Positions 10,094-17,409 of a DNA stretch of 38,807 nt are shown here, in pieces; position 1 is the stretch's first letter; every line of letters starts with the position of its first letter. The notes beneath the pieces are model-generated. The model was not told the origin of the DNA. It did no database searches and saw nothing but the letters and a program-made list of their open reading frames with translations. Both the position numbers and the translations under genes were made by a program. Source of the DNA: JBMSHD01 sp049416425 (GTDB lineage: Bacteria > Pseudomonadota > Gammaproteobacteria > Francisellales > Francisellaceae); contig JBMSHD010000007.1 of the NCBI GenBank assembly GCA_049416425.1, positions 1-38,807 of the forward strand, read 5' to 3'.

Positions 10094-10789
10094 TTACACT
10101 TCCAGCGAAGCGATGTCAAGCATCAATCCAGGACCCATGGTGCTGGAGACGGCAACTTTTTTCAAATAAATGCCTTTAGCATTGGCCGGCTTTGCTTTTT
10201 TAAGATCAGAAAGCAAGGCTTCGAGGTTTTGCTTCAAACTGGATGAATCAAAATCGACTTTGCCAATCGTGGTATGAATAATACCGGCCTTATCGACGCG
10301 ATATCTAATCTGACCGGCTTTGGCGTTTTTAACCGCTGTTTCGACATCGGGAGTTACCGTACCGACCTTAGGGTTAGGCATCAATCCCTTAGGACCCAGG
10401 ATCTGACCTAACTGGCCAACAATTCGCATAGCATCTGGAGAGGCGATAACCACATCGAAATCAAGATTGCCTTTTTTAACTTCTGCCGCCAGATCATCCA
10501 TACCAACAACTTCGGCTCCTGCCGCTTTAGCCTTCTCGGCATTTTCACCCTGAGTGAAAACAGCAACACGAACAGATTTACCCGTACCATGAGGCAACAC
10601 TGAAGCACCACGGACAACCTGGTCGGATTTACGCGGATCAACACCAAGGTTAACCGCAACATCAATAGATTCTTTAAATTTAACAGAAGACAGCTCTTTT
10701 AACAGGTCAAAAGCTTCGATAGCAGGATAAGCTGTTTCTCTGTTAACCTTCTCACTCAAGGCCTTCATTCTTTTTGTAAGCTTTGCCAT
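10094..10789 (-). CDS. rplA: 50S ribosomal protein L1
   Basis: L1 forms the mobile L1 stalk near the ribosomal E site and represses its own operon by binding mRNA. It has 231 residues, as usual. It begins MAKLTKRMKALSEKVNRETAYP and carries the hallmark GQILGPKGLMPNPKVGTVTPD together with the C-terminal GPGLMLDIASLEV-type ending. Its ATG shares one base with the rplK stop (TAATG), so the two are translationally coupled. The candidate L1 target on the mRNA lies upstream of rplK. Confidence 0.98.
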   Translation of the reverse strand: MAKLTKRMKALSEKVNRETAYPAIEAFDLLKELSSVKFKESIDVAVNLGVDPRKSDQVVRGASVLPHGTGKSVRVAVFTQGENAEKAKAAGAEVVGMDDLAAEVKKGNLDFDVVIASPDAMRIVGQLGQILGPKGLMPNPKVGTVTPDVETAVKNAKAGQIRYRVDKAGIIHTTIGKVDFDSSSLKQNLEALLSDLKKAKPANAKGIYLKKVAVSSTMGPGLMLDIASLEV

Positions 10790-11223
10790 TATTCGACTCC
10801 TTCTACATTGAGACCCATTGCACGCGCACTCCCGGCAATTGTTCTGACTGCGGCATCCATATCGGCGGCTGTCAAATCCGGTTGTTTAATCGTGGCGATC
10901 TCTTCAAGCTGAGCACGATTAACGGTGCCGGCAACCGCTTTGGAAGGGGTAGCACTACCTGATTTAATCTTCGCTGCCTTTTTCAACAAAAATGAAGCCG
11001 GCGGAGTTTTCATCGTAAAGGTGAAACTTCTGTCACTATAAACTGTGATAACGACTGGAATCGGCATTCCCGCTTCCATTTTTTGAGTCTGCGCATTGAA
11101 TGCCTTACAGAACTCCATGATGTTAACCCCATGCTGACCTAATGCCGGACCGATTGGTGGACTTGGGTTAGCCTGAGCTGCTTTGACTTGAAGCTTGATA
11201 TAAGCCTGTACTTTTTTAGCCAT
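10789..11223 (-). CDS. rplK: 50S ribosomal protein L11
   Basis: L11 belongs to the GTPase-associated centre of the large subunit. It helps factor binding and is required for RelA activation on stalled ribosomes. It has 144 residues. The N-terminal motif NPSPPIGPALGQHGVNIMEFC and the C-terminal domain ending GSARAMGLNVEGVE match the family well. The ATG is preceded by CAGGAG at good spacing. It is the first gene after nusG, separated by a 93-base spacer that holds an L1-site-like hairpin, and its stop overlaps the rplA start. relA is also present in this window (14747-16945). Confidence 0.98.
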   Translation of the reverse strand: MAKKVQAYIKLQVKAAQANPSPPIGPALGQHGVNIMEFCKAFNAQTQKMEAGMPIPVVITVYSDRSFTFTMKTPPASFLLKKAAKIKSGSATPSKAVAGTVNRAQLEEIATIKQPDLTAADMDAAVRTIAGSARAMGLNVEGVE

Positions 11224-11237
11224 TTTTTACTCCTGAT

Positions 11238-11269
11238 TGGGTTTAGCGCTGAAACGATTCAGCTCCCCA
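11238..11269 (-). promoter_or_regulatory. Candidate L1-binding site in rplK leader
   Basis: On the minus strand, just before the rplK ribosome binding site, the RNA can fold as a GGG/CCC outer stem, an asymmetric internal loop (GA opposite GCUAAA) and a 6-bp inner stem GCUGAA/UUCAGC with a UCGU loop. A hairpin interrupted by an asymmetric loop is the general form of L1 mRNA targets that mimic the 23S rRNA site. The position immediately upstream of rplK fits autoregulation of rplKA. The assignment is by analogy, since L1 targets have few fixed bases. Confidence 0.45.
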
Positions 11270-11308
11270 GTTTCACATTGCCATGGATAAATCCAGAGCC
11301 ACTAATTT

Positions 11309-11328
11309 AAGGATGCTTAAGCATCCTT
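11309..11328 (-). repeat. Perfect 20-bp palindrome enclosing nusG stop codon
   Basis: The sequence AAGGATGCTTAAGCATCCTT is a perfect palindrome. In the nusG mRNA the arms AAGGATGC and GCATCCTT would form an 8-bp stem whose TTAA loop contains the TAA stop of nusG. It is not followed by a U-run, so it is not a classical terminator. It may stabilise an mRNA end or be a processing site, but the function is unknown. Confidence 0.7.
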
Positions 11329-11901
11329 CTCAACCTGAGAAAATTCAAGCTCAACAGGTGTAGAACGTCCAAAAATTGAAACAGCAACCTGCAACCTTGA
11401 TTTCTCATAGTTAATCTCTTCAACAACACCGGTAAAGTCAGCAAACGGACCATCCAGAACACGCACGACCTGACCAACTTGAAACGTTGTTCTTGGGCGT
11501 GGAGAGCCGCCTTCGGTCGTCTTAACAGATCCCAGGATTCTCTCGGCCTCTTTGGAGCTGATCGGAGCAGGCTTATCGCTGCTGCCACCGATAAAACCAC
11601 TGACGCGCGGTACACGGCGCACCAGCTGCCAGGTATCCTCATTCATCACCATGTTGATCAAAACATAGCCAGGGAAGAATTTACGCTCACTCTTTCGCTT
11701 CTGCCCGCCCTTCATCTCGACGACCTCTTCCGTTGGCACCAGAATATCGCCAAAATAACTCTCAAGACCTGCAAGCTTGATGCGCTCTTCTATCTGAGTT
11801 TTTACACGTTTTTCAAAACCCGAATACGCCTGGATGACATACCAGCGCTTATTCTCATCAGATGACGTCTGCTCTTGATCGTTATTGTTTACATCACTCA
11901 T
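11317..11901 (-). CDS. nusG: Transcription termination/antitermination protein NusG
   Basis: NusG binds the RNA polymerase clamp to promote processive elongation and couples polymerase to ribosomes or Rho through its KOW domain. It has 194 residues. A hydrophilic N-terminal extension rich in N, D and E (residues 1-19) precedes the NGN domain, which starts at RWYVIQAYSGFEKRVKTQI and includes GYVLINMVMNEDTWQLVRR. The KOW domain lies near residues 140-194 (VGQVVRVLDGPFADFTGVVEEI). The start is ATG, 9 bases after the secE stop, so the two form a transcriptional pair. The stop codon sits in the loop of a perfect palindrome. Confidence 0.98.
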   Translation of the reverse strand: MSDVNNNDQEQTSSDENKRWYVIQAYSGFEKRVKTQIEERIKLAGLESYFGDILVPTEEVVEMKGGQKRKSERKFFPGYVLINMVMNEDTWQLVRRVPRVSGFIGGSSDKPAPISSKEAERILGSVKTTEGGSPRPRTTFQVGQVVRVLDGPFADFTGVVEEINYEKSRLQVAVSIFGRSTPVELEFSQVEKDA

Positions 11902-11910
11902 GTTGTCACC

Positions 11911-12327
11911 TTAACTCAAAATCGCTTGAATAATATGCATAAATATAACGCCGACAAAATAAATGATTAAAGAAGACACCGCTACGACAGCCAATATGAT
12001 CAGCGTCGAATTAACCGTCTCCTGTCGACTTGGCCATACAACCTTTCTCATCTCAAGTCGTGCCGCAAGAAGAAACATCCAACCCTTTGCACCCTGGTTG
12101 GTGTTTTTCGCAACGATGAGTATCAGCACAATACCAATAATGATAAATGCGCTCATCAATGCCTGAGATTGCTGAAATATACTGAAGTATTGACTGACAA
12201 AAACGATGATCGCAGCAATGGCGACTACCAACAACCACAACAACCGATTGGCACCCTTCGCGATTGTTTTTACTTCTTTGTTTTTTGTCGTTGTCGACAT
12301 CCAGACCTTTTTATTTGACTCTTTCAT
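11911..12327 (-). CDS. secE: Protein translocase subunit SecE
   Basis: SecE is the small membrane clamp of the SecYEG channel. The reading frame gives 138 residues from the first ATG. A second ATG at 12300 gives 129 residues (starting MSTTTKNKEV), has AAGG five bases upstream and is an equally good or better start, closer to the E. coli length of 127. Three hydrophobic segments are visible, near residues 30-52, 59-76 and 108-137. The conserved amphipathic helix before the last one reads MRKVVWPSRQETVNSTLII, the family hallmark. It is immediately upstream of nusG. A terminator and a candidate promoter overlap in the spacer before it. Confidence 0.95.
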   Translation of the reverse strand: MKESNKKVWMSTTTKNKEVKTIAKGANRLLWLLVVAIAAIIVFVSQYFSIFQQSQALMSAFIIIGIVLILIVAKNTNQGAKGWMFLLAARLEMRKVVWPSRQETVNSTLIILAVVAVSSLIIYFVGVIFMHIIQAILS

Positions 12328-12358
12328 CTATTTTCTCGGATCTACAGCTTGCATAAAC

Positions 12359-12398
12359 AAAAACGGCGTGTAATCCTAACATAGATCAACACGCCGTT
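12359..12398 (-). terminator. Rho-independent terminator after tRNA-Trp
   Basis: On the minus strand, 9-base arms AACGGCGTG and CACGCCGTT (12390-12398 and 12362-12370) pair perfectly around a 19-base loop. The downstream arm ends in a run of five T, then GTTT. It lies between tRNA-Trp and secE, and would end or reduce transcription of the tRNA-tuf-tRNA-Trp unit before secE-nusG. The loop is longer than usual, so partial read-through is plausible. Confidence 0.65.
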
Positions 12399-12401
12399 CA
12401 A
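12373..12401 (-). promoter_or_regulatory. Candidate secE-nusG promoter inside the terminator
   Basis: On the minus strand, TTGAAC (12396-12401), a 17-base spacer and TAGGAT (12373-12378) match the sigma70 boxes at four of six positions each. The boxes overlap the terminator hairpin, so the DNA may both end the tuf transcript and start the secE transcript. This is a motif match only. Confidence 0.35.
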
Positions 12402-12413
12402 GTATTTTATTTA

Positions 12414-12489
12414 TGGCAGGCCAGGAGGGACTCGAACCCCCAACTTGCGGTTTTGGAGACCGCTGCTCTACCAATTGAACTACTGGCCT
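12414..12489 (-). tRNA. tRNA-Trp (anticodon CCA)
   Basis: Read on the minus strand this is a complete 76-base cloverleaf. Acceptor AGGCCAG pairs with CTGGCCT. The anticodon stem GCGGT/ACCGC encloses loop CTCCAAA, giving anticodon CCA. The T-arm contains GGTTCGAGTCC, the discriminator is G and the 3' CCA is encoded. It sits between tuf and secE, where some gammaproteobacteria carry it. Confidence 0.97.
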
Positions 12490-12497
12490 CTGAAGAG

Positions 12498-12520
12498 GAT
12501 ATCGATACCAGATCGATATC
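12498..12520 (-). repeat. Perfect 9-bp hairpin between tuf and tRNA-Trp
   Basis: Arms GATATCGAT and ATCGATATC flank a 5-base loop. There is no U-run, so it is not a standard terminator. It lies between the tuf stop and the 5' end of tRNA-Trp, a place where the mRNA and tRNA must be separated by processing, so a role in RNA cleavage or protection of the tuf 3' end is possible. Confidence 0.55.
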
Positions 12521-12538
12521 ACATTTTACACGCTTTAA

Positions 12539-13723
12539 TTAGGCTAGAATTTTAGTTACAACACCGGCACCAACTGTACGACCACCTTCACGGATAGCGA
12601 AACGAAGACCGTCTTCCATCGCGATAGAGTTGATCAGAGTCACAGTCATCTTGATGTTATCACCAGGCATAACCATCTCAACACCTTCGGGTAGCTCGAC
12701 AGAACCGGTCACGTCAGTTGTACGGAAGTAGAACTGAGGTCTGTAACCTTTGAAGAATGGTGTATGACGACCGCCTTCTTCTTTAGACAGCACATAGACT
12801 TCAGCTTCAAACTTAGTATGAGGCGTAATTGAACCTGGCTTACAAAGAACCTGGCCACGTTCAACTTCATCACGCTTAACACCACGAATCAAGACGCCTA
12901 CGTTTTCACCGGCTTTACCTTCATCAAGAAGCTTGCGGAACATTTCAACACCGGTAACGGTAGTTTTTTGCGTATCTTTGATACCTACAATTGCAACCTC
13001 TTCACCCACTTTAATAACACCACGCTCAACACGGCCGGTAACAACAGTACCACGACCGGAGATCGAGAATACATCTTCAATCGGCATCAAGAAAGGCTTG
13101 TCAGTTTCACGTTCTGGCTCAGGAATGTATTCATCAAGGGCTTTACCCAGTTCCAAAATAGCGTCAACATACTGTTGATCGCCTTCTAGTGCTTTCAAAG
13201 CAGAACCTTTGATGATTGGGGTGTCGTCGCCTGGGAATTCGTATTGATCCAGAAGCTCACGAACTTCCATTTCAACCAGCTCAAGAAGCTCTTCGTCATC
13301 GACCATGTCGCATTTGTTCAAGAACACGATGATGTAAGGAACGCCAACCTGACGAGATAACAGGATGTGCTCACGAGTCTGAGGCATAGGACCATCAGCC
13401 GCTGAGACAACTAAAATAGCGCCATCCATCTGAGCGGCACCTGTGATCATGTTCTTAACGTAGTCCGCGTGACCTGCACAGTCGACGTGAGCATAGTGGC
13501 GAGCTGGAGTCTCATATTCAACGTGAGACGTTGAAATGGTGATACCACGCGCTTTTTCTTCAGGCGCATTGTCGATTTCATCAAATGCGCGAGCCTGACC
13601 ACCATAAGCCTCTGAAAGAACCTTAGTGATTGCAGCTGTCAAAGTCGTTTTACCATGGTCAACGTGACCAATAGTACCGACGTTCACATGCGGCTTATTA
13701 CGCTCAAATTTTGCTTTAGCCAT
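12539..13723 (-). CDS. tuf: Elongation factor Tu
   Basis: EF-Tu delivers aminoacyl-tRNA to the ribosome using GTP. It has 394 residues, as expected. The GTPase motifs are all present: GHVDHGKT (G1, about 19-26), RGITI (G2), DCAGH (G3), NKCD (G4) and GSALK (G5). Domains 2 and 3 follow with GRGTVVTGRVERG and the C-terminal GGRTVGAGVV. By position, next to the tRNA-Tyr/Gly/Thr cluster, it corresponds to tufB of E. coli. Whether a second copy exists elsewhere cannot be seen here. Confidence 0.98.
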   Translation of the reverse strand: MAKAKFERNKPHVNVGTIGHVDHGKTTLTAAITKVLSEAYGGQARAFDEIDNAPEEKARGITISTSHVEYETPARHYAHVDCAGHADYVKNMITGAAQMDGAILVVSAADGPMPQTREHILLSRQVGVPYIIVFLNKCDMVDDEELLELVEMEVRELLDQYEFPGDDTPIIKGSALKALEGDQQYVDAILELGKALDEYIPEPERETDKPFLMPIEDVFSISGRGTVVTGRVERGVIKVGEEVAIVGIKDTQKTTVTGVEMFRKLLDEGKAGENVGVLIRGVKRDEVERGQVLCKPGSITPHTKFEAEVYVLSKEEGGRHTPFFKGYRPQFYFRTTDVTGSVELPEGVEMVMPGDNIKMTVTLINSIAMEDGLRFAIREGGRTVGAGVVTKILA

Positions 13724-13754
13724 TTTTTACTCCAAGTTTTATCAACAAACCTTG

Positions 13755-13830
<76 letters not shown>

Positions 13831-13871
13831 GCGAATTCTATTATAAAAAGCCCACTATTATTCAAACTCAG

Positions 13872-13945
13872 TGGAGCGGGTGATGGGAATCGAACCCACA
13901 CGATCGGCTTGGAAGGCCGAGGTTCTACCATTGAACTACACCCGC
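13872..13945 (-). tRNA. tRNA-Gly (anticodon TCC)
   Basis: On the minus strand, acceptor GCGGGTG pairs with CACCCGC. Stem TCGGC/GCCGA encloses loop CTTCCAA, giving anticodon TCC, which reads GGA and GGG. The T-arm is GGGTTCGATTCCC, the discriminator is T and CCA is encoded. The length is 74 bases. It corresponds in position to glyT of E. coli. Confidence 0.97.
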
Positions 13946-13961
13946 TTTAATTTCAAATTTA

Positions 13962-14046
13962 TGGTGGAGGGGGCAGGATTCGAACCTGCGAAGGCTGAGC
14001 CGTCAGATTTACAGTCTGATCCCTTTGGCCACTCGGGAACCCCTCC
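13962..14046 (-). tRNA. tRNA-Tyr (anticodon GTA)
   Basis: On the minus strand this is an 85-base class II tRNA with a long variable arm. Acceptor GGAGGGG pairs with CCCCTCC. Stem TCAGA/TCTGA encloses loop CTGTAAA, giving anticodon GTA. The T-arm contains GGTTCGAATCC, the discriminator is A and CCA is encoded. It is the first gene of the tRNA-tuf transcription unit. Confidence 0.97.
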
Positions 14047-14061
14047 GTTGCGCTGGCACTC

Positions 14062-14090
14062 ATCATAGGCGTTTAAATTTTAAAAATCAA
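14062..14090 (-). promoter_or_regulatory. Promoter of tRNA-tuf operon
   Basis: On the minus strand, TTGATT (14085-14090), exactly 17 bases, then TATGAT (14062-14067), 15 bases before tRNA-Tyr. The region upstream of the -35 box is A/T-rich and could act as an UP element. The bases after the -10 box (GAGTGCC) are fairly G/C-rich, which would fit growth-rate or ppGpp control of stable RNA promoters. The boxes are seen directly; the regulation is inferred. Confidence 0.7.
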
Positions 14091-14156
14091 CTTTTTTCTC
14101 AAAATTTTCGCCTACAATTCTCATTACCAGTGTTTGGATGATGTTGTTTAGAACGG

Positions 14157-14726
14157 GTGCAAGTATATACCAACTCAAAAGCATTTTGCCAGCTTTTTTT
14201 GACAATTTTTTTAATTTTTTTTATCTCGCCACTTTTTGCGCAAATCTACAGCTGGCAAGACTCCAACGGCAATACAGTCTTTTGTGATCACCCGGATTGT
14301 GCCATTGAAGCTAAAAAACCGTCTGCTCTTAACTCAAAACCCGGCAGTGTGTCTTCACGTAAGCCGCTGAAAACGACTGACACAAAAACATACTCCCAAA
14401 TTTCCTACCGCTTGAAAAGCTCAAATCACTCCATTCAAAACCCACAGGAATCATCAACACTCAAACTTCAAATTCTGACTCCCGAGAGTCCTGCCTATAT
14501 TCATAACCACAACTCCTATATCAATATCACCACGGATCCAATACTGACGGAAGCAGATACGATTGAGACCTACATCAATCATAAAAAAAGCCGTCTGTTT
14601 TTTAAAAACGACAAAACCTGGATCAGCCGCCCTAATCCTGGAAAGAACACCCTTATCATCAAAGGTTATCGAGAGAATGGCCAACCTTTTGAGTCCAGCG
14701 AAGTGATCATCTACGTCTTTAACTGA
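14157..14726 (+). CDS. Exported DUF4124-type protein
   Basis: This is a 189-residue secreted or periplasmic protein of unknown function. A signal peptide is clear: hydrophobic residues 12-26 (CQLFLTIFLIFFISP), then LFA and a likely cleavage before QIYSW. The start of the mature protein, QIYSWQDSNGNTVFCDHPDC, fits the DUF4124 pattern (Y-x-W-x-D-x-x-G-x-x-x-[YF]-x-D-x-P). A low-complexity S/K/T-rich linker follows (about 55-95), then a C-terminal beta-rich segment with LKLQILTPES and NTLIIKGYRENG that looks like an immunoglobulin-like fold. The start is GTG. An in-frame stop closely upstream limits alternatives to this GTG or a TTG at codon 15. The ribosome binding site is poor. It is divergent from the tRNA-tuf operon and convergent with relA. 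Confidence 0.75.
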   Translation: MQVYTNSKAFCQLFLTIFLIFFISPLFAQIYSWQDSNGNTVFCDHPDCAIEAKKPSALNSKPGSVSSRKPLKTTDTKTYSQISYRLKSSNHSIQNPQESSTLKLQILTPESPAYIHNHNSYINITTDPILTEADTIETYINHKKSRLFFKNDKTWISRPNPGKNTLIIKGYRENGQPFESSEVIIYVFN

Positions 14727-14746
14727 AGTCTGTTAGAATTCACCAT

Positions 14747-16945
14747 TTAACCAAATGCTCTGGACGCCGATATTATATGCTGTGCCGACTCAAATTTCTT
14801 AATCAGCTGGCTGAGAAGCTGCATATTCTCAATGGCAATACTCAATCTGATCACATTCCGCTTCTCACGCTTAGGCAGGTTAAGGCTGACAATCATGATC
14901 TTCTCAATATTGAGAATACTGTTAATCTCATTCGATGCTCGATCACAATCACTACAGCCAATGAGAAGATCAACCACATATTTCTCCGTGTCTTTCTTTC
15001 CCCACTGCACCTCTATGACTCGCTCACCGTGGGATAACAATAGCTTCAAGAAATTTGGACAACCCCTTCTGTGTACCGTCACACCGCGCCCCTGAGTCAG
15101 ATAACCCACAATATCATCGCCTAAGACCGGCTTGCAACAGCCTGCCATGTTTGACAGCAGATTATCAACTCCATAAATCGTTAAATCTGATTTTTGCCGC
15201 TTGTCTTCGACTTTATAAACGGCATAAGTCCGAACAGGCTCCTCGTTATCATCTGTGCTTTTTATGCCATACTGCTCAACGATATAGTTAACCAGCTGAT
15301 TAAAACGAATAACGCCGGTCTCAACGCCGGCAAAAAGCGTCTCTTCATCACCCATATTGAAATGTTCGGCGATGCGATGGTAATCGACAGACTTAAGTTT
15401 ATAAAGCTTAAGTTCGTCAAACAGTCGGTCTTTACCAAGCAAGGCATTCTGTTCTTTATTCTGCTGTTTAAACCATCTGGCAACTCTGGCTCGAATTTTT
15501 GCTGAAAAAATAAATCCACTGCCGGCATTAGCCCAATCCTGACTTGGTTTTGGCTCTTTATGCGTTAAAATTTCAACCCGGTCCCCCGTACTCAACACCG
15601 TTGTCAGTGGCACGATGCGTCCTGAGATTTTGGCTCCCTTGGTGCGATGTCCGACCATGGTGTGGATGTGATAGGCAAAATCCAATACCGTTGAACCTTT
15701 TTCAAGATCAACCACATCACCGCCCGGAGTGAAGACATAGACCCGACCCTCATTGATCTCATCTTTCTGACTCAATAGCATATCTTTGCTCAACTGGCTT
15801 TCCCAGTCAAGAAGCGATCTCAACCAGTTCACTCTGGCATCATAACCCGGATCGTATTTTGCTCCCTCTTTATAACGCCAGTGCGCCGCCACCCCCATCT
15901 CCGATTCTTCATGCATCTGATGGGTTCTGATCTGCACCTCTAGAGTCAGATTTTCAGGACCCAGCACCACGGTATGAATCGAACGATATCCATTTGGCTT
16001 TGGCGTGGCGATATAGTCAGCAAACTCATCTGTCAAAGGCTGCCATAGATCATTGACGATGCCAAGCACCGCATAACAATCATCAATACTATCTGTTAAA
16101 ACGCGAAGCGCACGAATATCAAAAAGTGTATCGATATCCCGGTTTTTTTTCGCCAGTTTACGCCAGATGCTATATATATGCTTGACTCGACCACTTATGT
16201 TCACTTTAAGTCCATGCGCAAGTAAAGCCTTTCTCAGCACCTCTATCGCCAGTTCAATATACTGTTCTCGTTCAATACGTCTTTTGTTAAGCGCACGAGC
16301 AATCTTTTTGTACTCCACCGGGTACAAACAGAAAAACGCCCGATCTTCAAGCTCCCATTTGGTTTTAGCTAAACCCAGGCGACTGGCCAGCGGTGCATAA
16401 ATTTCCAAAATCTCCCGAGCCATCACATGCCGATAACTCTCAGTCCAGTTCTTGGACAGTCGCATAGAACAGACGCGATCGGCAAGCTTCACCAGCACAA
16501 TGCGCACATCTTCAACCATGGATAACAGCATTTTTCTAAATGTATCGACTTGAGTGTGATTTGGATCCGGGTTTTGCAGCAATCGGATCGCCGACATCAT
16601 TCGTGTTCCGGCAAGAATCTTGTAGACATCTTCACCACAGGCGTCGATGATATTCTCGGCATCTAGTTTCCCAAGCTCATTGAGCTCAAACAAAAGTGCT
16701 GCGGCTAGAGCATCTTCATCAGCCTGAAGATCAAACAACACCGCCGCCATTTCAACACCGTAATCAAAACAATTTCCACCATGGAGTGACGGCTCATCGA
16801 TACCATATTGAGCCAATAGATCCAAAGCGCCTGCAATCGTCTGCATGCGCGCCTTTGGATAGAAAGCCTCGACCAATTCGAGCCAGCGACTGTAATCGAC
16901 TAAACCATCTTGAGTCAGTATATACCTATTGTTCACCTGCACCAT
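14747..16945 (-). CDS. relA: (p)ppGpp synthetase RelA
   Basis: RelA makes (p)ppGpp from ATP and GTP/GDP when uncharged tRNA enters the ribosome. From the ATG at 16945 the product has 732 residues and begins MVQVNNRY, parallel to E. coli MVAVRSAH. An in-frame TTG at 16963 would add six residues but has no ribosome binding site. The HD hydrolase region is degenerate: the expected HD-x-x-ED is replaced by FELNEL. This makes it a synthetase only. The synthetase core has YSIWRK and ATPKPNGYRSIHTVV. TGS (VYVFTPGGDVVDL), a conserved Cys region (GCC, then HRRGCPNF) and a C-terminal ACT domain follow. The acidic EXDD signature of RelA reads EFAD here, with Ala for the first Asp. It lies downstream of rnpB. 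Confidence 0.93.
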   Translation of the reverse strand: MVQVNNRYILTQDGLVDYSRWLELVEAFYPKARMQTIAGALDLLAQYGIDEPSLHGGNCFDYGVEMAAVLFDLQADEDALAAALLFELNELGKLDAENIIDACGEDVYKILAGTRMMSAIRLLQNPDPNHTQVDTFRKMLLSMVEDVRIVLVKLADRVCSMRLSKNWTESYRHVMAREILEIYAPLASRLGLAKTKWELEDRAFFCLYPVEYKKIARALNKRRIEREQYIELAIEVLRKALLAHGLKVNISGRVKHIYSIWRKLAKKNRDIDTLFDIRALRVLTDSIDDCYAVLGIVNDLWQPLTDEFADYIATPKPNGYRSIHTVVLGPENLTLEVQIRTHQMHEESEMGVAAHWRYKEGAKYDPGYDARVNWLRSLLDWESQLSKDMLLSQKDEINEGRVYVFTPGGDVVDLEKGSTVLDFAYHIHTMVGHRTKGAKISGRIVPLTTVLSTGDRVEILTHKEPKPSQDWANAGSGFIFSAKIRARVARWFKQQNKEQNALLGKDRLFDELKLYKLKSVDYHRIAEHFNMGDEETLFAGVETGVIRFNQLVNYIVEQYGIKSTDDNEEPVRTYAVYKVEDKRQKSDLTIYGVDNLLSNMAGCCKPVLGDDIVGYLTQGRGVTVHRRGCPNFLKLLLSHGERVIEVQWGKKDTEKYVVDLLIGCSDCDRASNEINSILNIEKIMIVSLNLPKREKRNVIRLSIAIENMQLLSQLIKKFESAQHIISASRAFG

Positions 16946-17029
16946 AAACGCAACGCATCCCAAGCTTTATTTTGAACTGTCACTAGATCTAGCATATCGA
17001 AATTAACGAAAAAAAACAGTAAAAAAGAG

Positions 17030-17375
17030 ATGAGTCAGTCGATAAGCCGGGTTCTGTCGTGGACAGTCATTTATCTGGATCAAATGTCACCACTTGATTC
17101 AAGCAACCTACCCGATTGCAACGCGAGCCACGTTTTTGCAATTCTATTTGGTCTTGCTTCAGATGGGGTTTACCCTGCCGCTTATGTTACCAAAAGCGCG
17201 GTGCGCTCTTACCGCACCATTTCACCCTTACCACATAAGATGGCGGTATATTTTCTGTGGCACTTTCCGTAGGCTCACGCCTCCCAGGTGTTACCTGGCA
17301 TCTTGCTCTTTGAAGCCCGGACTTTCCTCAGCAGAAATTTTCACTTTCTACCGCGACTGCCTGACTGACTCAAAC
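17030..17375 (-). ncRNA. rnpB: RNase P RNA (M1-type)
   Basis: This is the catalytic RNA of RNase P, which matures tRNA 5' ends. On the minus strand the 5' part carries GAGGAAAGTCCGGGC (CR-I, near 17315-17330). The middle contains GGTAAGGGTGAAATGGTGCGG and GGTAAACCCC-type elements, and the 3' part carries CCACGACAGAACCCGGCTTATCG. All are hallmarks of bacterial type A RNase P RNA. The ends are set by helix P1: GAGTCAGTC (17363-17371) pairs perfectly with GACTGACTC (17032-17040). Exact ends are approximate to a few bases. Six T follow on the minus strand at 17021-17026, which could mark transcript termination. The gene lies between relA and the KfrA-like gene. Confidence 0.96.
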
Positions 17376-17379
17376 ATTG

Positions 17380-17409
17380 ATTATAACCCGGTTTGATCAC
17401 GCAATGCAA
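17380..17409 (-). promoter_or_regulatory. rnpB promoter
   Basis: On the minus strand, TTGCAT (17404-17409), an 18-base spacer and a perfect TATAAT (17380-17385), about 5-9 bases before the predicted 5' end of rnpB. The -10 box contains the TAA stop codon of the KfrA-like gene, and the -35 box lies inside its coding sequence. Confidence 0.65.

Noticed and set aside
15194..15528. Long open frames on both strands inside relA
   Set aside because: They are out of frame with a well-matched RelA and have no family features.
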